DNA of 64,000 nt from Eleftheria terrae (GCF_030419005.1 NZ_CP106953.1:310001-374000); one strand, 5' to 3'. Shown: positions 8,147 to 16,501, counted from the stretch's first letter. Notes: generated by a model not told the origin, from the sequence alone. A program made the numbers and translations.

Positions 8147-8458
8147 TTAAGACGGATTAGTCCCCCGTTGGATTGGCTTTGCTCGCCATGCCGCGAGACA
8201 CTCCGTGTAAGCTCGCCGCTTCCCGGCCAGTAGGGCCGCGGCCGCGTCCAATGACGTGACGCAGTGGTCGTCGAAATCGTCACGAATCAGGGTCTTGAGC
8301 GGCTGCTCGCAGGTCGAACCGACGACGATCGCGAGAGGGTTGTGACACGTCACTGGTGCCATCTGGTTGATGTGCGCCCGGAAGGCTGCCTGGCGGAGGC
8401 ACGCCGTGCGGGCTGCCATCTTTGAAACGGCCGTCTTGGTTCCGCTGCCCGCGACCAT
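8147..8458 (-). CDS. hypothetical protein, doubtful
   Basis: A 103-residue frame convergent with the HEPN-like gene. The C-terminal half reads like protein (DDFDDHCVTSLDAAAALLAGKRR), but no family is recognised and no clear ribosome-binding site precedes it. It ends 37 bp after the stop of the HEPN-like gene and is followed on its 5' side by the IS5 end. It may be a remnant. Confidence 0.3.
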   Translation of the reverse strand: MVAGSGTKTAVSKMAARTACLRQAAFRAHINQMAPVTCHNPLAIVVGSTCEQPLKTLIRDDFDDHCVTSLDAAAALLAGKRRAYTECLAAWRAKPIQRGTNPS

Positions 8459-8519
8459 CTACTGCAGCGTGCCGCTGTGACGACTATGAGGGACAGACTG
8501 GGCGCGCCCGTAAAACTAG

Positions 8520-9874
8520 CAGGCTGCTGAAATACCTCGCCGTCGGCAGCGCATCCTGGCGGAGATGCGGCACAGTGTCACCCAGCACCCGAACCTGAAT
8601 CTTGTTGCCACCTATGCGCGGTCCCGACACCTTCACCGAGAGCCTGTTCAGCGTCAAGAAGCTGGACGACTTCGTGCCGGCCACGCATCCGCTGCGGGCG
8701 ATACGCGCGATGGTCAACGACGCGCTGAGCGAGCTTGAAGACATGTTCGCCGACATGTATGAGGACGCCGCCAAGGGCGGGCGTGCGAGCATCGCCCCGC
8801 AGAAGCTGCTACGGGCGATGTTGCTGCAGGTGCTGTACTCGGTGCGCTCGGAGCGACTGCTGATGGAGCAAGTGCAATACAACTTGCTGTTTCGCTGGTT
8901 CATCGGCCTATCGATGGACGACAACGTGTGGGTGCCCACGGTATTCAGCAAGAACCGACAGCGCTTGATCGAGCACGATGCGGTGGTCGCGTTCTTCAAC
9001 GAAGTGCTGGCCCAAGCCGAGCGCAAGAACTGGCTGTCCAAGGAACACTTCAGTGTGGACGGCACGCTGATCCAGGCGTGGGCCAGCCACAAGAGCTTTG
9101 TGCCCAAGAAGGCCGGTGACGACGACGACGCGGGCGGTGGCAGCAGCAACGATGGCAGCGACTTCCGGGGCCAGCCGCGCAGCAACGACACGCACGAATC
9201 GAAGACCGATCCAGACAGCCGCCTGTATTGCAAGGGCAAGACTGCCAGCGAGATGCGCTTCATGGGCCACACACCGATGGACAACCGGCACAGCCTGATC
9301 GTCAATGCCGTGGTCACTCAGGCAGACGGCTATGCCGAGCGCGCGGCGGCCCGGGCCATGATCAACGATGCCCGGCAGGTCAACCCTGAGGCAGAGATCA
9401 CGCTGGGTGCAGACAAGGGCTACGACGCGGCGCAGTTCATCGCCGAGTTGCAGCAGCTCAAGGTCGAGCCTCATGTGGCGCAGAACAAGTCGGGGCGTCG
9501 CTCGGCGGTGCCCGATGAGATCGCCCAGACCGACGGGTACGCGTTGTCGATGCAATGCCGCAAGCGCATCGAGCAGGCCTTCGGGTGGGCCAAGACCATC
9601 GGCTCGGTCCGGCAGGTGATGGTGCGCGGACTCAAGAAGGTGGACCAGTTGTTCGTGCTGAACATGGCGGCCTACAACTTGGTGCGCATGCGCTCGCTGG
9701 GACAGGTCCGTCTGCAAGGCGCCAGATGAGCAGCGCAGGTGCGCAACTCGGCCCTCCACAGGGGCGAACCGGCCCGGAAATGGCCCTTCTGACACTCCTC
9801 GCGACGGCAGCTACCGAAACTCCATCAGCTCGCGGGTCGAGGTAGGTGCTTCAGCGCAGTATTTCAGCAGCCTG
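8520..9874 (+). mobile_element. IS5-family element, copy 1
   Basis: A complete 1,355-bp element bounded by perfect 16-bp inverted repeats (CAGGCTGCTGAAATAC at the left and its complement at the right). It is flanked on both sides by CTAG (8516-8519 and 9875-9878), a 4-bp target duplication of the type IS5 makes. A second copy of the same length lies in the opposite orientation at 53,510-54,864 and differs at only a few bases, so both insertions are recent. Confidence 0.95.
8614..9729 (+). CDS. IS5-family transposase
   Basis: 371 residues from the ATG at 8614 (two in-frame TTG codons lie just upstream). An N-terminal DUF772-type region (FTESLFSVKKLDDFVPATHPLR) is followed by a DDE catalytic domain: FSVDGTLIQAW carries the first Asp, TLGADKGYDA the second, and the C-terminal RIEQAFGWAKT holds the Glu. 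An acidic/Gly/Ser linker (DDDDAGGGSSNDG) is inserted after the first Asp. It appears intact and active. Confidence 0.95.
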   Translation: MRGPDTFTESLFSVKKLDDFVPATHPLRAIRAMVNDALSELEDMFADMYEDAAKGGRASIAPQKLLRAMLLQVLYSVRSERLLMEQVQYNLLFRWFIGLSMDDNVWVPTVFSKNRQRLIEHDAVVAFFNEVLAQAERKNWLSKEHFSVDGTLIQAWASHKSFVPKKAGDDDDAGGGSSNDGSDFRGQPRSNDTHESKTDPDSRLYCKGKTASEMRFMGHTPMDNRHSLIVNAVVTQADGYAERAAARAMINDARQVNPEAEITLGADKGYDAAQFIAELQQLKVEPHVAQNKSGRRSAVPDEIAQTDGYALSMQCRKRIEQAFGWAKTIGSVRQVMVRGLKKVDQLFVLNMAAYNLVRMRSLGQVRLQGAR

Positions 9875-9907
9875 CTAGACCGAGTCTCAGGGAGTGCTAG
9901 AGTATTG

Positions 9908-10507
9908 ATGACGCAGACCGCTGCAAGAATTCTGGCCTGGTGTCTAGGCCGTGTCTCCGTGCCCGTACTGCCGCAGCGCGTCCTGAGCCTGCCCGTGCTC
10001 TGCATGGTCGCCGTTGGGCTGTCTAGCTGCAAGCCTGAATTGCCCAAGATGGGAGTGGATGCTCCGTTCATCACTTGTGCTGCCTTTGACTTTCGTGTGT
10101 CCGACAGCGACGAGTTGAAGGAAGCACGGCGACTCATGTTTGAAGCTGCGATGACCTTGGATATCAGGTTCGTGGCAGAAGCCCCTTTTAGCGGCTTTCG
10201 CGACGTGATTGGCGGACGGGGTCACCCAATGACCTTCGTGCTGAGTTCAGAAGGTGGGCCATGGAGCGACGAGTTTTGGCTTCGCGTGGAGTACCTGGCT
10301 GGAGGTCCTCCGCACACTGTGCCTTGGCTTCCAGATCACAAGCAGCCCTATGTGCCTCCGGCAGAATGCTTAGCAAGGTCCGTGGATCAGTTTGCGAAGC
10401 TGCGTGAATTGTTCAGCGAGAAGTGGCCGCTAACCGAGCTTGATATCAACAAGCCCATTCCGCTCCGGTCCAGGCAGCCCGCTGCAAGTAGGTCTCCTGA
10501 GAAGTAG
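9908..10507 (+). CDS. putative lipoprotein
   Basis: 199 residues with a basic N-region, a hydrophobic stretch and a lipobox LSSC at the end of the signal peptide (VLCMVAVGLSSC), so it is likely an outer-membrane-targeted lipoprotein. The mature part has no family I recognise. It begins 30 bp after the IS5 copy and its last 15 or so codons run into an IS3 remnant, so both ends of the transcription unit have been disturbed and the C-terminus (PLRSRQPAASRSPEK) may not be original. Confidence 0.6.
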   Translation: MTQTAARILAWCLGRVSVPVLPQRVLSLPVLCMVAVGLSSCKPELPKMGVDAPFITCAAFDFRVSDSDELKEARRLMFEAAMTLDIRFVAEAPFSGFRDVIGGRGHPMTFVLSSEGGPWSDEFWLRVEYLAGGPPHTVPWLPDHKQPYVPPAECLARSVDQFAKLRELFSEKWPLTELDINKPIPLRSRQPAASRSPEK

Positions 10508-10765
10508 CGCTGCGATGGCGGCTCTGCTTTCCGCCACACCTTCGAGCATCGAGTTGGCCAACAGCTTCTTCAGCTTCGTGTTCTCGGCTTCCAGCGCCTT
10601 CAGGCGTTGCGCGTCCGACACCTTCATGCCGCCGAACTTGGCTTTCCAGGCGTAGTAGCTCGGTTCGCTGAAGCCGTACTTGCGGCACAACTCCTTGACC
10701 GGCAGGCCTGCATCCGCTTCGCGCAGGAAGCCAATGATCTGCTCCTCGGTGTATCGCTTCTTCAT
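10500..10765 (-). pseudogene. IS3-family orfA remnant
   Basis: MKKRYTEEQIIGFLREADAG followed by a helix-turn-helix (VKELCRKYGFSEPSYYAWK) and a leucine-zipper-like stretch (RLKALEAENTKLKKLLANSML) is the standard orfA of the IS407/IS51-type IS3 group. Similarity stops abruptly after SMLE, where the usual terminal sequence of orfA is missing, and there is no orfB. It is a deletion remnant abutting the lipoprotein gene. Confidence 0.8.
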
Positions 10766-10944
10766 CGCTCCGATCTCCATCTCGGGTTGATCGGACTCTA
10801 GACCTACCTGCTACGAAGACACGGAGGCAGCGCAGAGCAGCTGAACTGCTGCGGCACCCCCTTGGCAGCATTCAATAGAGGTTGCCTCGACGCGTCACGT
10901 TCCGATACATCCCCGGAGTAGATATCGGAGTAGATAAGGGACGA

Positions 10945-12129
10945 TTAACGCCACTCCTCGAACTCGCGTAGCATCGCAATCGGGTACCAGGTTTGAACCA
11001 GATTCGAGGCAGCCGCAAGCAAAGGGTATACTCGATCCCCGGAACTCCTGCTTGACAAGTTCCCCCAAGCCGTCGGGAAATATCTAGAAAACATTCCCAA
11101 AATATAGCCAATAGCAAACACCGTTAGTATCACAGACTGTGTTCCACCCGACGCAAACGGCCTAATCGCGTAGGTTTGTCCCTGCCTATCAACGGAAAGG
11201 GACGGAAGTTTCTCGGCCACCTCGTGGAGTGATTTATGCCTTATACGTACATAATAATGCCGCACTGCGCCGACTCGGAAATGATAAGTTCTGTCATCAA
11301 GCGCCGACTCAATCTTAAACTGCTGCGTCATTTCCTCCAAAGAAGGCAGCCCATGCAGACCAGGAAAGAAGTCGATGTCGGTGTAAGTATCCGGTGAAAG
11401 CTGAAATACAAAAACCGGGAAGCAGTAGGAAGCCAGGCCTGTGATGCTTTCAAACTCTCCGGCCAGATCTGGAACACGCGCCGCCAAAGTCCCGAGAGTA
11501 AATTCAGATCCAACGGGGAGAAGGCCACCACTCTTGGAGAGAGTAATTTGGCTTGGGATAGGAGCCGTTAGAATAGAGGCTTTCCACGCGCAGTTAAGAG
11601 CATGCGCAAGCTGCAAGTATGTCCCATGGCATACTTTTATGCGCAGATCGGCAACGTTGGGAAGACCGCTGGCCAAGGTCTGTCCCCACTGCATCTCCGC
11701 AAGGCCATGCGCGCCTGCCAGAGCACTCTCCCTCATATTGGGGACTCGATAAAGGATCAATGCCCGACTAATGGCCAGCGTGCCATAGTACTGAAGAAGT
11801 GGCTTTACACTAACGTCAGAACTGGCTGCAGACTCGAAATAAGACCTTGCCTGCGCGACATGAGACGCCACTTCGCGCGCCTTGTCACTACCAAGCGTTC
11901 GACGATGCAATCGTTCAAAACGGTCCTTCACTAGATCGACACTCTCAAAAACCGAGAGGCGTCCCCATACGTTGCTCGTGTCGGCGTCAGGGAGCGAAGC
12001 GCGCTCGGCCACGGGTAATTCTTTGGGTGACGACGAATAGTCCAGAGCCGCCTGCAGGGCCTCACCGTCTATAGTTTTGCCGTCCGCTCTAACGCCAAAG
12101 TCACCCGCATTCATTCGCCCAATTATCAT
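10945..12129 (-). CDS. YaaC-like protein
   Basis: 394 residues, with AAGGA 6 bp before the ATG. Features match the YaaC family: an early helical block ending YFESAASSDVSVKPLLQYYGTLAISRALIL and a C-terminal block ILGMFSRYFPTAWGNLSS...AASNLVQTWYPIAML. YaaC proteins are uncharacterised; they recur near defence genes. Third in the minus-strand order SLATT / GTP cyclohydrolase II-like / YaaC, 118 bp after the second gene. The block is visibly lower in G+C than its surroundings, suggesting recent acquisition. A role in the same system as the two upstream genes is inferred from proximity. Confidence 0.7.
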   Translation of the reverse strand: MIIGRMNAGDFGVRADGKTIDGEALQAALDYSSSPKELPVAERASLPDADTSNVWGRLSVFESVDLVKDRFERLHRRTLGSDKAREVASHVAQARSYFESAASSDVSVKPLLQYYGTLAISRALILYRVPNMRESALAGAHGLAEMQWGQTLASGLPNVADLRIKVCHGTYLQLAHALNCAWKASILTAPIPSQITLSKSGGLLPVGSEFTLGTLAARVPDLAGEFESITGLASYCFPVFVFQLSPDTYTDIDFFPGLHGLPSLEEMTQQFKIESALDDRTYHFRVGAVRHYYVRIRHKSLHEVAEKLPSLSVDRQGQTYAIRPFASGGTQSVILTVFAIGYILGMFSRYFPTAWGNLSSRSSGDRVYPLLAAASNLVQTWYPIAMLREFEEWR

Positions 12130-12247
12130 TTTTCTTCCTTTTCCGCAGACGCCATAACAAGCGACGCGCGGCCGTGCGCCTTACCCCTTAAGGAAGGCGT
12201 GAGCCTTCTCCGACACGCTGGGTCGCTTACTCCAGCTGCCAGCCACT

Positions 12248-12901
12248 CTAAAAAGTGCCTTCAGGGCGACCTATCTCCTCTCCCTCGAACTCGGAAAGGA
12301 GGTGCCCCATTTTCGTCGCTTTTGTTCTTAGATATGACTCGGATTCACGGGTAGAAGCGATTTCCAGCGCACATCGCTCCACGGTAATACCATGTTGAGC
12401 GATGCCGTCGATTTTTCTCGGGTTGTTCGTGAGCAATCGTATTCTAAGGAGACCAAGGTGCTTAAGCGCGAAAGCCACGCGAGAGTATTCCCTCGGATCT
12501 TGCGGAATACCCAGTCGAGCATAGGCATCAGAGGTATCAAGACCGTCAGTTCTGCCGAGTTCGAGTCCGAGGGTTTTATTGAACAGGCCGGCACCTCGAC
12601 CATCACATAGCATATACACCAGCACGCCGCCATGCTCCCGAATCATCGCCAAGCTAGTGTGAAGCTGCTCATGGCAATCACAGTCTACGCTTTGGAAGAT
12701 CTCCGCGGTATAACAGGCACTTTGAACCCGGCACAACGGCGCGAGATCGGTTCCACCAAGGTTCGCTGTTCCACTTCGGTTCGCAAGACACAGGACATTA
12801 TCTTCCTCGTGCTCTCCCCAAGAAAAACAGAAGAAATTGAACTCGCCGCGGGAAGTGCGGAGCGTGGTGGAAGCTACTCTAGGCTCGTGTTGCATGGTCA
12901 T
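12248..12901 (-). CDS. GTP cyclohydrolase II-like enzyme
   Basis: 217 residues (an alternative ATG lies two codons in). The GTP cyclohydrolase II core is clear: zinc ligands Cys63, Cys74 and Cys76 in RVQSACYTAEIFQSVDCDC, the catalytic loop DGRGAGL (EGRGIGL in RibA), GLDTSDAYARLGIP and the terminal LLTNNPRKIDGIAQHGI. The enzyme class opens the imidazole ring of GTP in riboflavin synthesis. This copy stands alone, without ribB, ribD or ribE, and overlaps the end of a SLATT gene, so a specialised use (making a GTP-derived signal, or depleting GTP) is more likely than riboflavin supply; that is inference. The Glu-to-Asp and Ile-to-Ala changes in the loop suggest an altered active site. Confidence 0.85.
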   Translation of the reverse strand: MTMQHEPRVASTTLRTSRGEFNFFCFSWGEHEEDNVLCLANRSGTANLGGTDLAPLCRVQSACYTAEIFQSVDCDCHEQLHTSLAMIREHGGVLVYMLCDGRGAGLFNKTLGLELGRTDGLDTSDAYARLGIPQDPREYSRVAFALKHLGLLRIRLLTNNPRKIDGIAQHGITVERCALEIASTRESESYLRTKATKMGHLLSEFEGEEIGRPEGTF

Positions 12902-13364
12902 TCTCGATCACAGGTGCAGCGCTAGAATTGCTAGCGCCTCCGAGCGCCTCTGGGGTGGGCACAAGTGGGAGCCATCTCTCATGAGCCTCCCAGGCGACCT
13001 TGCGGACCGCCTCAGCTAAGAGCTGCCTGCGCGAACGTTCGTCCGTTGCGTACTCGTGAAGACAATACTGAAACTTGTAGAGGTGATCTTCAAGTCTACG
13101 CTGGCAGTCCCTGTACAAGGACCAGAGGTTCTGGGGCTTCCGAAGCTGGAGCCACGCTGTGCTTCCCGCAGCCACCAGCGAAAGCGTAGAGGGTACGATC
13201 TTGCCCCAAATAATCCCATCGCCCAGTGTTACAAATAACGGACTTAGCAAACTCGACCCGATAACGAGTAGGAAGCATGCAAGCGACTCAAGTTTGTTGT
13301 GATCCGCTTTTTCCTTGAATCCTGAGATGCTGGATTGGGCGAACTTTTCCGGGTTTTCTGACAT
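12879..13364 (-). CDS. SLATT-domain membrane protein
   Basis: 161 residues. Two hydrophobic segments at about 26-47 and 51-73 (LESLACFLLVIGSSLL, then VPSTLSLVAAGSTAWLQL) are followed by a long amphipathic helical tail (LYRDCQRRLEDHLYKFQYCLHEYATDERSRRQLLAEAVRKVAWEAHERW). This is the SLATT architecture, proposed as a pore-forming effector in nucleotide-signal-linked defence systems. Its 3' end overlaps the start of the GTP cyclohydrolase II-like gene by about 20 bases, indicating coupled translation. First gene of the three-gene operon; no strong Shine-Dalgarno before the ATG. Confidence 0.75.
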   Translation of the reverse strand: MSENPEKFAQSSISGFKEKADHNKLESLACFLLVIGSSLLSPLFVTLGDGIIWGKIVPSTLSLVAAGSTAWLQLRKPQNLWSLYRDCQRRLEDHLYKFQYCLHEYATDERSRRQLLAEAVRKVAWEAHERWLPLVPTPEALGGASNSSAAPVIENDHATRA

Positions 13365-13560
13365 GACGACGCAGCGAGTGGATGCAGATATCCAGGCTAA
13401 GGCGCACCCGTGGGCATCGGGATCATTTGCGGCCTCGGCGACTGAATAACACTCTAACGGTGCTGCGGCCGTCTGCGGGTGATATGAGGACGGACGCTAC
13501 TACAGACGCCGTGTTGCCGTGAAGATGTCACGCTTCTCAACTACTGACGCTGATCGCATC

Positions 13561-13875
13561 TCAGGTCAGCCGCTGCGGCGGGGCAGGAGTTGAATCACGC
13601 TCAACAAATTGCTTGCCCTTCATCGCCGTGACAGTGGCGCGGTCGAGTTGCGGCAGCAGGTGGCACCCGGGAGGTCCAGCGCCCTCCGTGAGCTTCGCGA
13701 CCGTGACGCGCTCGCCGGTGGGCAGGCGGCCGGAGATGAGCCAGAGGTGACCCCGGGTTGAGTCCAACTTGAAGGTTGCCAGGTCCTGCGCTGGGACCTT
13801 CTTGCCTTCGACGCGAATTTGCGGACAACGGCGAGGATGACAACAGTCAAAATGCTGTACGTATACAACATGAAA
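13561..13875 (-). pseudogene. conserved-looking gene fragment
   Basis: A minus-strand frame reads QHFDCCHPRRCPQIRVEGKK followed by VPAQDLATFKLDSTRGHLWL and GRLPTGERVTVAKLTEGAGP, which has good coding character. No ATG or GTG start is present: the frame opens after a stop near 13,876 and the first possible start is a TTG at 13,767. This looks like the 3' part of a gene whose 5' end was lost. No family is recognised. The stretch 13,365-13,560 holds nothing I can support. Confidence 0.35.
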
Positions 13876-13985
13876 CGTTGGCTACCTCGGCCTCCCGACC
13901 GAGCCGCTACGGTCTTCCTGTTGGGGTACTTGGCTCGCTTTCGAGTGCTACTAGGCGAAGTTCGTATGCTAGCGACCAATACCTG

Positions 13986-14363
13986 ATGCCCCCTTCTATG
14001 CCGAAGCCCTACGCCCAACTGCGCAACGAGATGGAAGCGCTGCAGCGCCGTATGGAAGCCGCGAGACGCAAGGAGGGCACCGGCGCTTTGAAAGAGATCA
14101 AGCGACTCGTCGCGCTCTACGGCTTCAAGGCGGAGGACGTGTTCGACGGCGAGAAGGCTCGCGCCCGAAATTCATCGACAGGTAAGGCCTCGCAGGCCGA
14201 AGTGCCGAAGTACCAGGACGCCCGTGGCAACAGCTGGTCCGGCCGCGGCCCTCGCCCGCGCTGGCTGCGCGAAGCTCTCGAGCGAGGCGAGGCGAGGCGA
14301 GGCGAGGCGAGGCGAGGCGATCGTATCCTTCCTCGCCGAAGTCGAGGGTACCAGCGAAGTTAG
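13986..14363 (+). CDS. H-NS-family DNA-binding protein, tail out of frame
   Basis: The N-terminal coiled-coil dimerisation part (YAQLRNEMEALQRRMEAARR) and the C-terminal DNA-binding motif KYQDARGNSWSGRGPRPRWLREAL (residues about 79-102) identify an H-NS/MvaT-like nucleoid protein that binds curved A+T-rich DNA and silences acquired genes. Just after REALERGE the gene enters a tract of about eight GCGAG pentamers, and the present frame runs to an out-of-frame end at 14,363 (RILPRRSRGYQRS). In the +1 frame the sequence continues as IVSFLAE, as H-NS proteins normally end, then an 80-residue Lys/Ala/Arg-rich histone H1-like tail to 14,562. Confidence 0.75.
   Translation: MPPSMPKPYAQLRNEMEALQRRMEAARRKEGTGALKEIKRLVALYGFKAEDVFDGEKARARNSSTGKASQAEVPKYQDARGNSWSGRGPRPRWLREALERGEARRGEARRGDRILPRRSRGYQRS
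14282..14320 (+). repeat. GCGAG pentanucleotide repeat in coding sequence
   Basis: Seven perfect GCGAG units plus GCGA (39 bp) inside the H-NS gene. One unit is 5 bp, so each gain or loss changes the reading frame. One extra unit, or two fewer, would join the H-NS domain to the basic tail downstream. Tracts like this are classical slipped-strand phase-variation sites. Confidence 0.9.
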
Positions 14364-14562
14364 CGCTGGAAGCGAGAAGGCGCCAGCGAAGAAGCGTCGC
14401 TCCGCCGCTCAGCGGCCAGCAGCCAGGAAGGCCTCCCGCCGAGCTGCAGGGACGGCCAAGCGCCAGACCGGTGCAAAGAAGGCAGCGAAGCCGGCCGCCA
14501 GGAAGCGCAAGACGGTGGCATCCGCTGCTGCGAGGACGCCCGAGGCGGGCACCGTTCAGTGA
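14321..14562 (+). other. out-of-frame basic tail of the H-NS gene
   Basis: About 80 codons in the frame +1 to the H-NS domain: IVSFLAEVEG, then repeated AAKK/ARK-type segments (PAKKRRSAAQRPAARKASRR, TAKRQTGAKKAAKPAARKRK) up to a TGA at 14,560-14,562. The composition is that of the histone H1-like tails fused to some betaproteobacterial H-NS proteins. It has no start or ribosome-binding site of its own, so it can only be made by a frame change in the pentamer tract. Confidence 0.7.
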
Positions 14563-14609
14563 CAGCTGCCGCCGCGCAGGGTGGGGCCGATGCGGCCGCT
14601 CTCCTCGCT

Positions 14610-15182
14610 TCAGGCCGCTCGCGGTACCGAGCTGTCGGGAACGCGTGCTAGGACCTGCGCCTCCAGCATCCTGATCCGATCAGCCGCATCGGTGACCGAG
14701 TCGGTGATGTACTGTGTGATGTCAAACGGGATGTCGAGGCCAGCCAAGTCGTTGATGACCTGCTTGGCCTGACGGAGCCATTCGACGTGCATGCCGCTCA
14801 GCGTGGCGAGCTGCTGAGCAAGCGCGTCCGACTCGTTTGAATCAAGGCAGGCCTGAAACGCCATCTCGAGCGCCGCCGTAGTGGACAGCATGGCGGAAAA
14901 CGGTTCATGCAAGGCCTTCGGCAAGTTGAACGGCTGCCCGTCATGCCAGGGCGGCTGGCTCAGCCAAGTGGCATGCGTCCATAGGCATGCGAATGCTCGG
15001 AACCCGGCATATCGCTTGTAAAGCTCATCGAGCGCTGGCTCTGTGCTTCCCTCCAACACCTGCCGCAGGCTCGGCAGGAACCCCAACATCCGGTCCAGAA
15101 CTACTTCGAGGGGTGCGTCCTGAGCGGCAAGTTGCTTCATGCGCAAATCAATGGCCGCAGCCATCTGGTCGTGTGCGTGCAT
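14610..15182 (-). CDS. hypothetical helical protein
   Basis: 190 residues from the ATG at 15182 (MHAHDQMAAAIDL). Mostly amphipathic helix (FLPSLRQVLEGSTEPALDEL, AMLSTTAALEMAFQACLDS, HVEWLRQAKQVINDLAGLDI). No catalytic motif, no signal peptide. Size and helix pattern resemble phasin-like or polyester-granule proteins, but I cannot call it that. It converges on the H-NS gene; its tail ends 47 bp from the H-NS tail stop. Confidence 0.6.
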   Translation of the reverse strand: MHAHDQMAAAIDLRMKQLAAQDAPLEVVLDRMLGFLPSLRQVLEGSTEPALDELYKRYAGFRAFACLWTHATWLSQPPWHDGQPFNLPKALHEPFSAMLSTTAALEMAFQACLDSNESDALAQQLATLSGMHVEWLRQAKQVINDLAGLDIPFDITQYITDSVTDAADRIRMLEAQVLARVPDSSVPRAA

Positions 15183-15412
15183 GCTCGTATCCTTCAATGG
15201 TGGTCGACGGATGGCGAGCTGAGCGCGGCACCTGACAGAGTTCGCAGAGTGCCAGTCGGAACCACTTGCCGGAGGCCAGCGGTGGACGGCCAGCACCGCC
15301 GGCTCACCAATTTGCCCACGGCTAGTGGTGGGCAACCCTTGGAGCGACGGTCGCAGGCGGCTCAGCGCGCCATGAGGGGGCGGGCCGCCGCTGGCGGCCT
15401 ACTCGCCCTCCT

Positions 15413-15682
15413 TCAGTCCGTCGTCAGTACCAAGCAGCCGGCCATGATTCGGACGCGCACCTGCGCGTCCACCTCAAAACCCGCGTCCTTGAGCCACTTG
15501 CCGCGCAGGCGCACCCAGGGCACCGGCGTGTCTGCCACGCCAGGCGGCTGGCGGCTTCGGTCTTGGGGAAGGAACGCGCCGTTGACGTTGAGGTAGCGCT
15601 CGTTCCTCTGCAGCTTGCTGGTTGTGGGCAATGCTTCGCCCGGCCTATGATTGACATCAGCCACGATTGACTTCTCACTCAA
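15413..15682 (-). CDS. SymE-family toxin-like protein
   Basis: 89 residues. The C-terminal half PWVRLRGKWLKDAGFEVDAQVRVRIMAGCLVLT fits the SymE/AbrB-like fold: W(L/V)RL.G.WL..AGF...Q.V.V....G.L.(I/L)T. SymE in E. coli is the toxin of a type I module, an SOS-induced RNA-cleaving or nucleoid-condensing protein held down by the antisense RNA SymR. Any antisense RNA here would lie on the plus strand over the 5' end near 15,640-15,760; I see no definite promoter there. The 206 bp upstream, to 15,888, hold no gene. Confidence 0.75.
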   Translation of the reverse strand: MSEKSIVADVNHRPGEALPTTSKLQRNERYLNVNGAFLPQDRSRQPPGVADTPVPWVRLRGKWLKDAGFEVDAQVRVRIMAGCLVLTTD

Positions 15683-15888
15683 GTTGGTTGTGGTTAGCCG
15701 ATCCGAGGTGTTCCCGCACCTTCGGGTCGGCGCCTTTACGGCGTCGCCGCGCGAACAGAATAAAGAGACAACGTCCCACAGGGAAGGACCCAGCGGGCGC
15801 TTTTCTGGGTCATTCGGCTACAAGCGCTTCTGCTTGATCGCTGTCTCGGTCTCCCCGCTTCCGCTCTCGCACGACGAGCAGTAACCCT

Positions 15889-16401
15889 CTATAGCCGCAG
15901 AGCTTCAAGCACGGCGTGCTGTGGATGGGAAGCAGTCTTCGCCGGCAGGCTCTTCCGGATGCGCCTTCCTGCATTGCATCGCGCCGCTGACCGGCTGGCC
16001 CGCGTCACACCGCAGTGGATGCTGTGCAAGGTCGCCCTGGCGACCGCTGTGGACGATCCATGCGGCAGCCCCGTCGCTTTCCATCCAAACGTCCCGGATG
16101 CATCACCCGCATCGACCTCCAAGACGGGCAAAAGGTCGCCGACCTGCGCCACAACCAGAAGCGGGTCCTTCAGCAGTAGCTGAACCAGTCGATAGCGGTA
16201 CCGGCGCTGTCCACCGGGACAGCGGTCCAGCGCCACGAGCACCGAGCGGTGAAGCCCTGTGACGAATCCGTCCGAGCGGAGCTGCCGCTCCAGTTCCCGG
16301 TACCAGATCCGCGTTCGTTGCCACGAGACCTCAGGTGCGAGCGTTGCGCAGCACCAGAAGCCGTACGCAATGTGACCGCTGACCAATCCCTTCTTCCCCA
16401 T
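15889..16401 (-). CDS. hypothetical protein divergent from LysR regulator
   Basis: 170 residues with GGGAGG before the ATG. The middle (ELERQLRSDGFVTGLHRSVL, RRYRYRLVQLLLKDPLLVVA) has normal coding character, while the last 50 residues are Arg/Ala/Ser-rich and less convincing, so the C-terminus may be frameshifted. No family recognised. It is divergent from the LysR gene across 100 bp that contain a palindrome, so it is the likely regulatory target. Confidence 0.5.
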   Translation of the reverse strand: MGKKGLVSGHIAYGFWCCATLAPEVSWQRTRIWYRELERQLRSDGFVTGLHRSVLVALDRCPGGQRRYRYRLVQLLLKDPLLVVAQVGDLLPVLEVDAGDASGTFGWKATGLPHGSSTAVARATLHSIHCGVTRASRSAARCNAGRRIRKSLPAKTASHPQHAVLEALRL

Positions 16402-16467
16402 TGCTGCCTCCCTGTCTACGCGCTATTTTTCGCCGAGCCGGGTCCGCACTTCAATTACATATGGGGT

Positions 16468-16478
16468 ATGGGACCCAT
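16468..16478. promoter_or_regulatory. LysR-type operator candidate
   Basis: ATGGGACCCAT is a perfect inverted repeat in the 100-bp divergent promoter region, and it fits the T-N11-A form of LysR boxes. It is 24 bp before the LysR start, well placed for autoregulation. Confidence 0.5.
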
Positions 16479-16501
16479 TCCAACCAGATATGGGAGGCCT
16501 G

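Noticed and set aside
16103..16370. Minus-strand frames overlapping 15,889-16,401
   Set aside because: Arg/Ala/Ser-rich shadows; the 170-residue frame has the better ribosome-binding site and composition.
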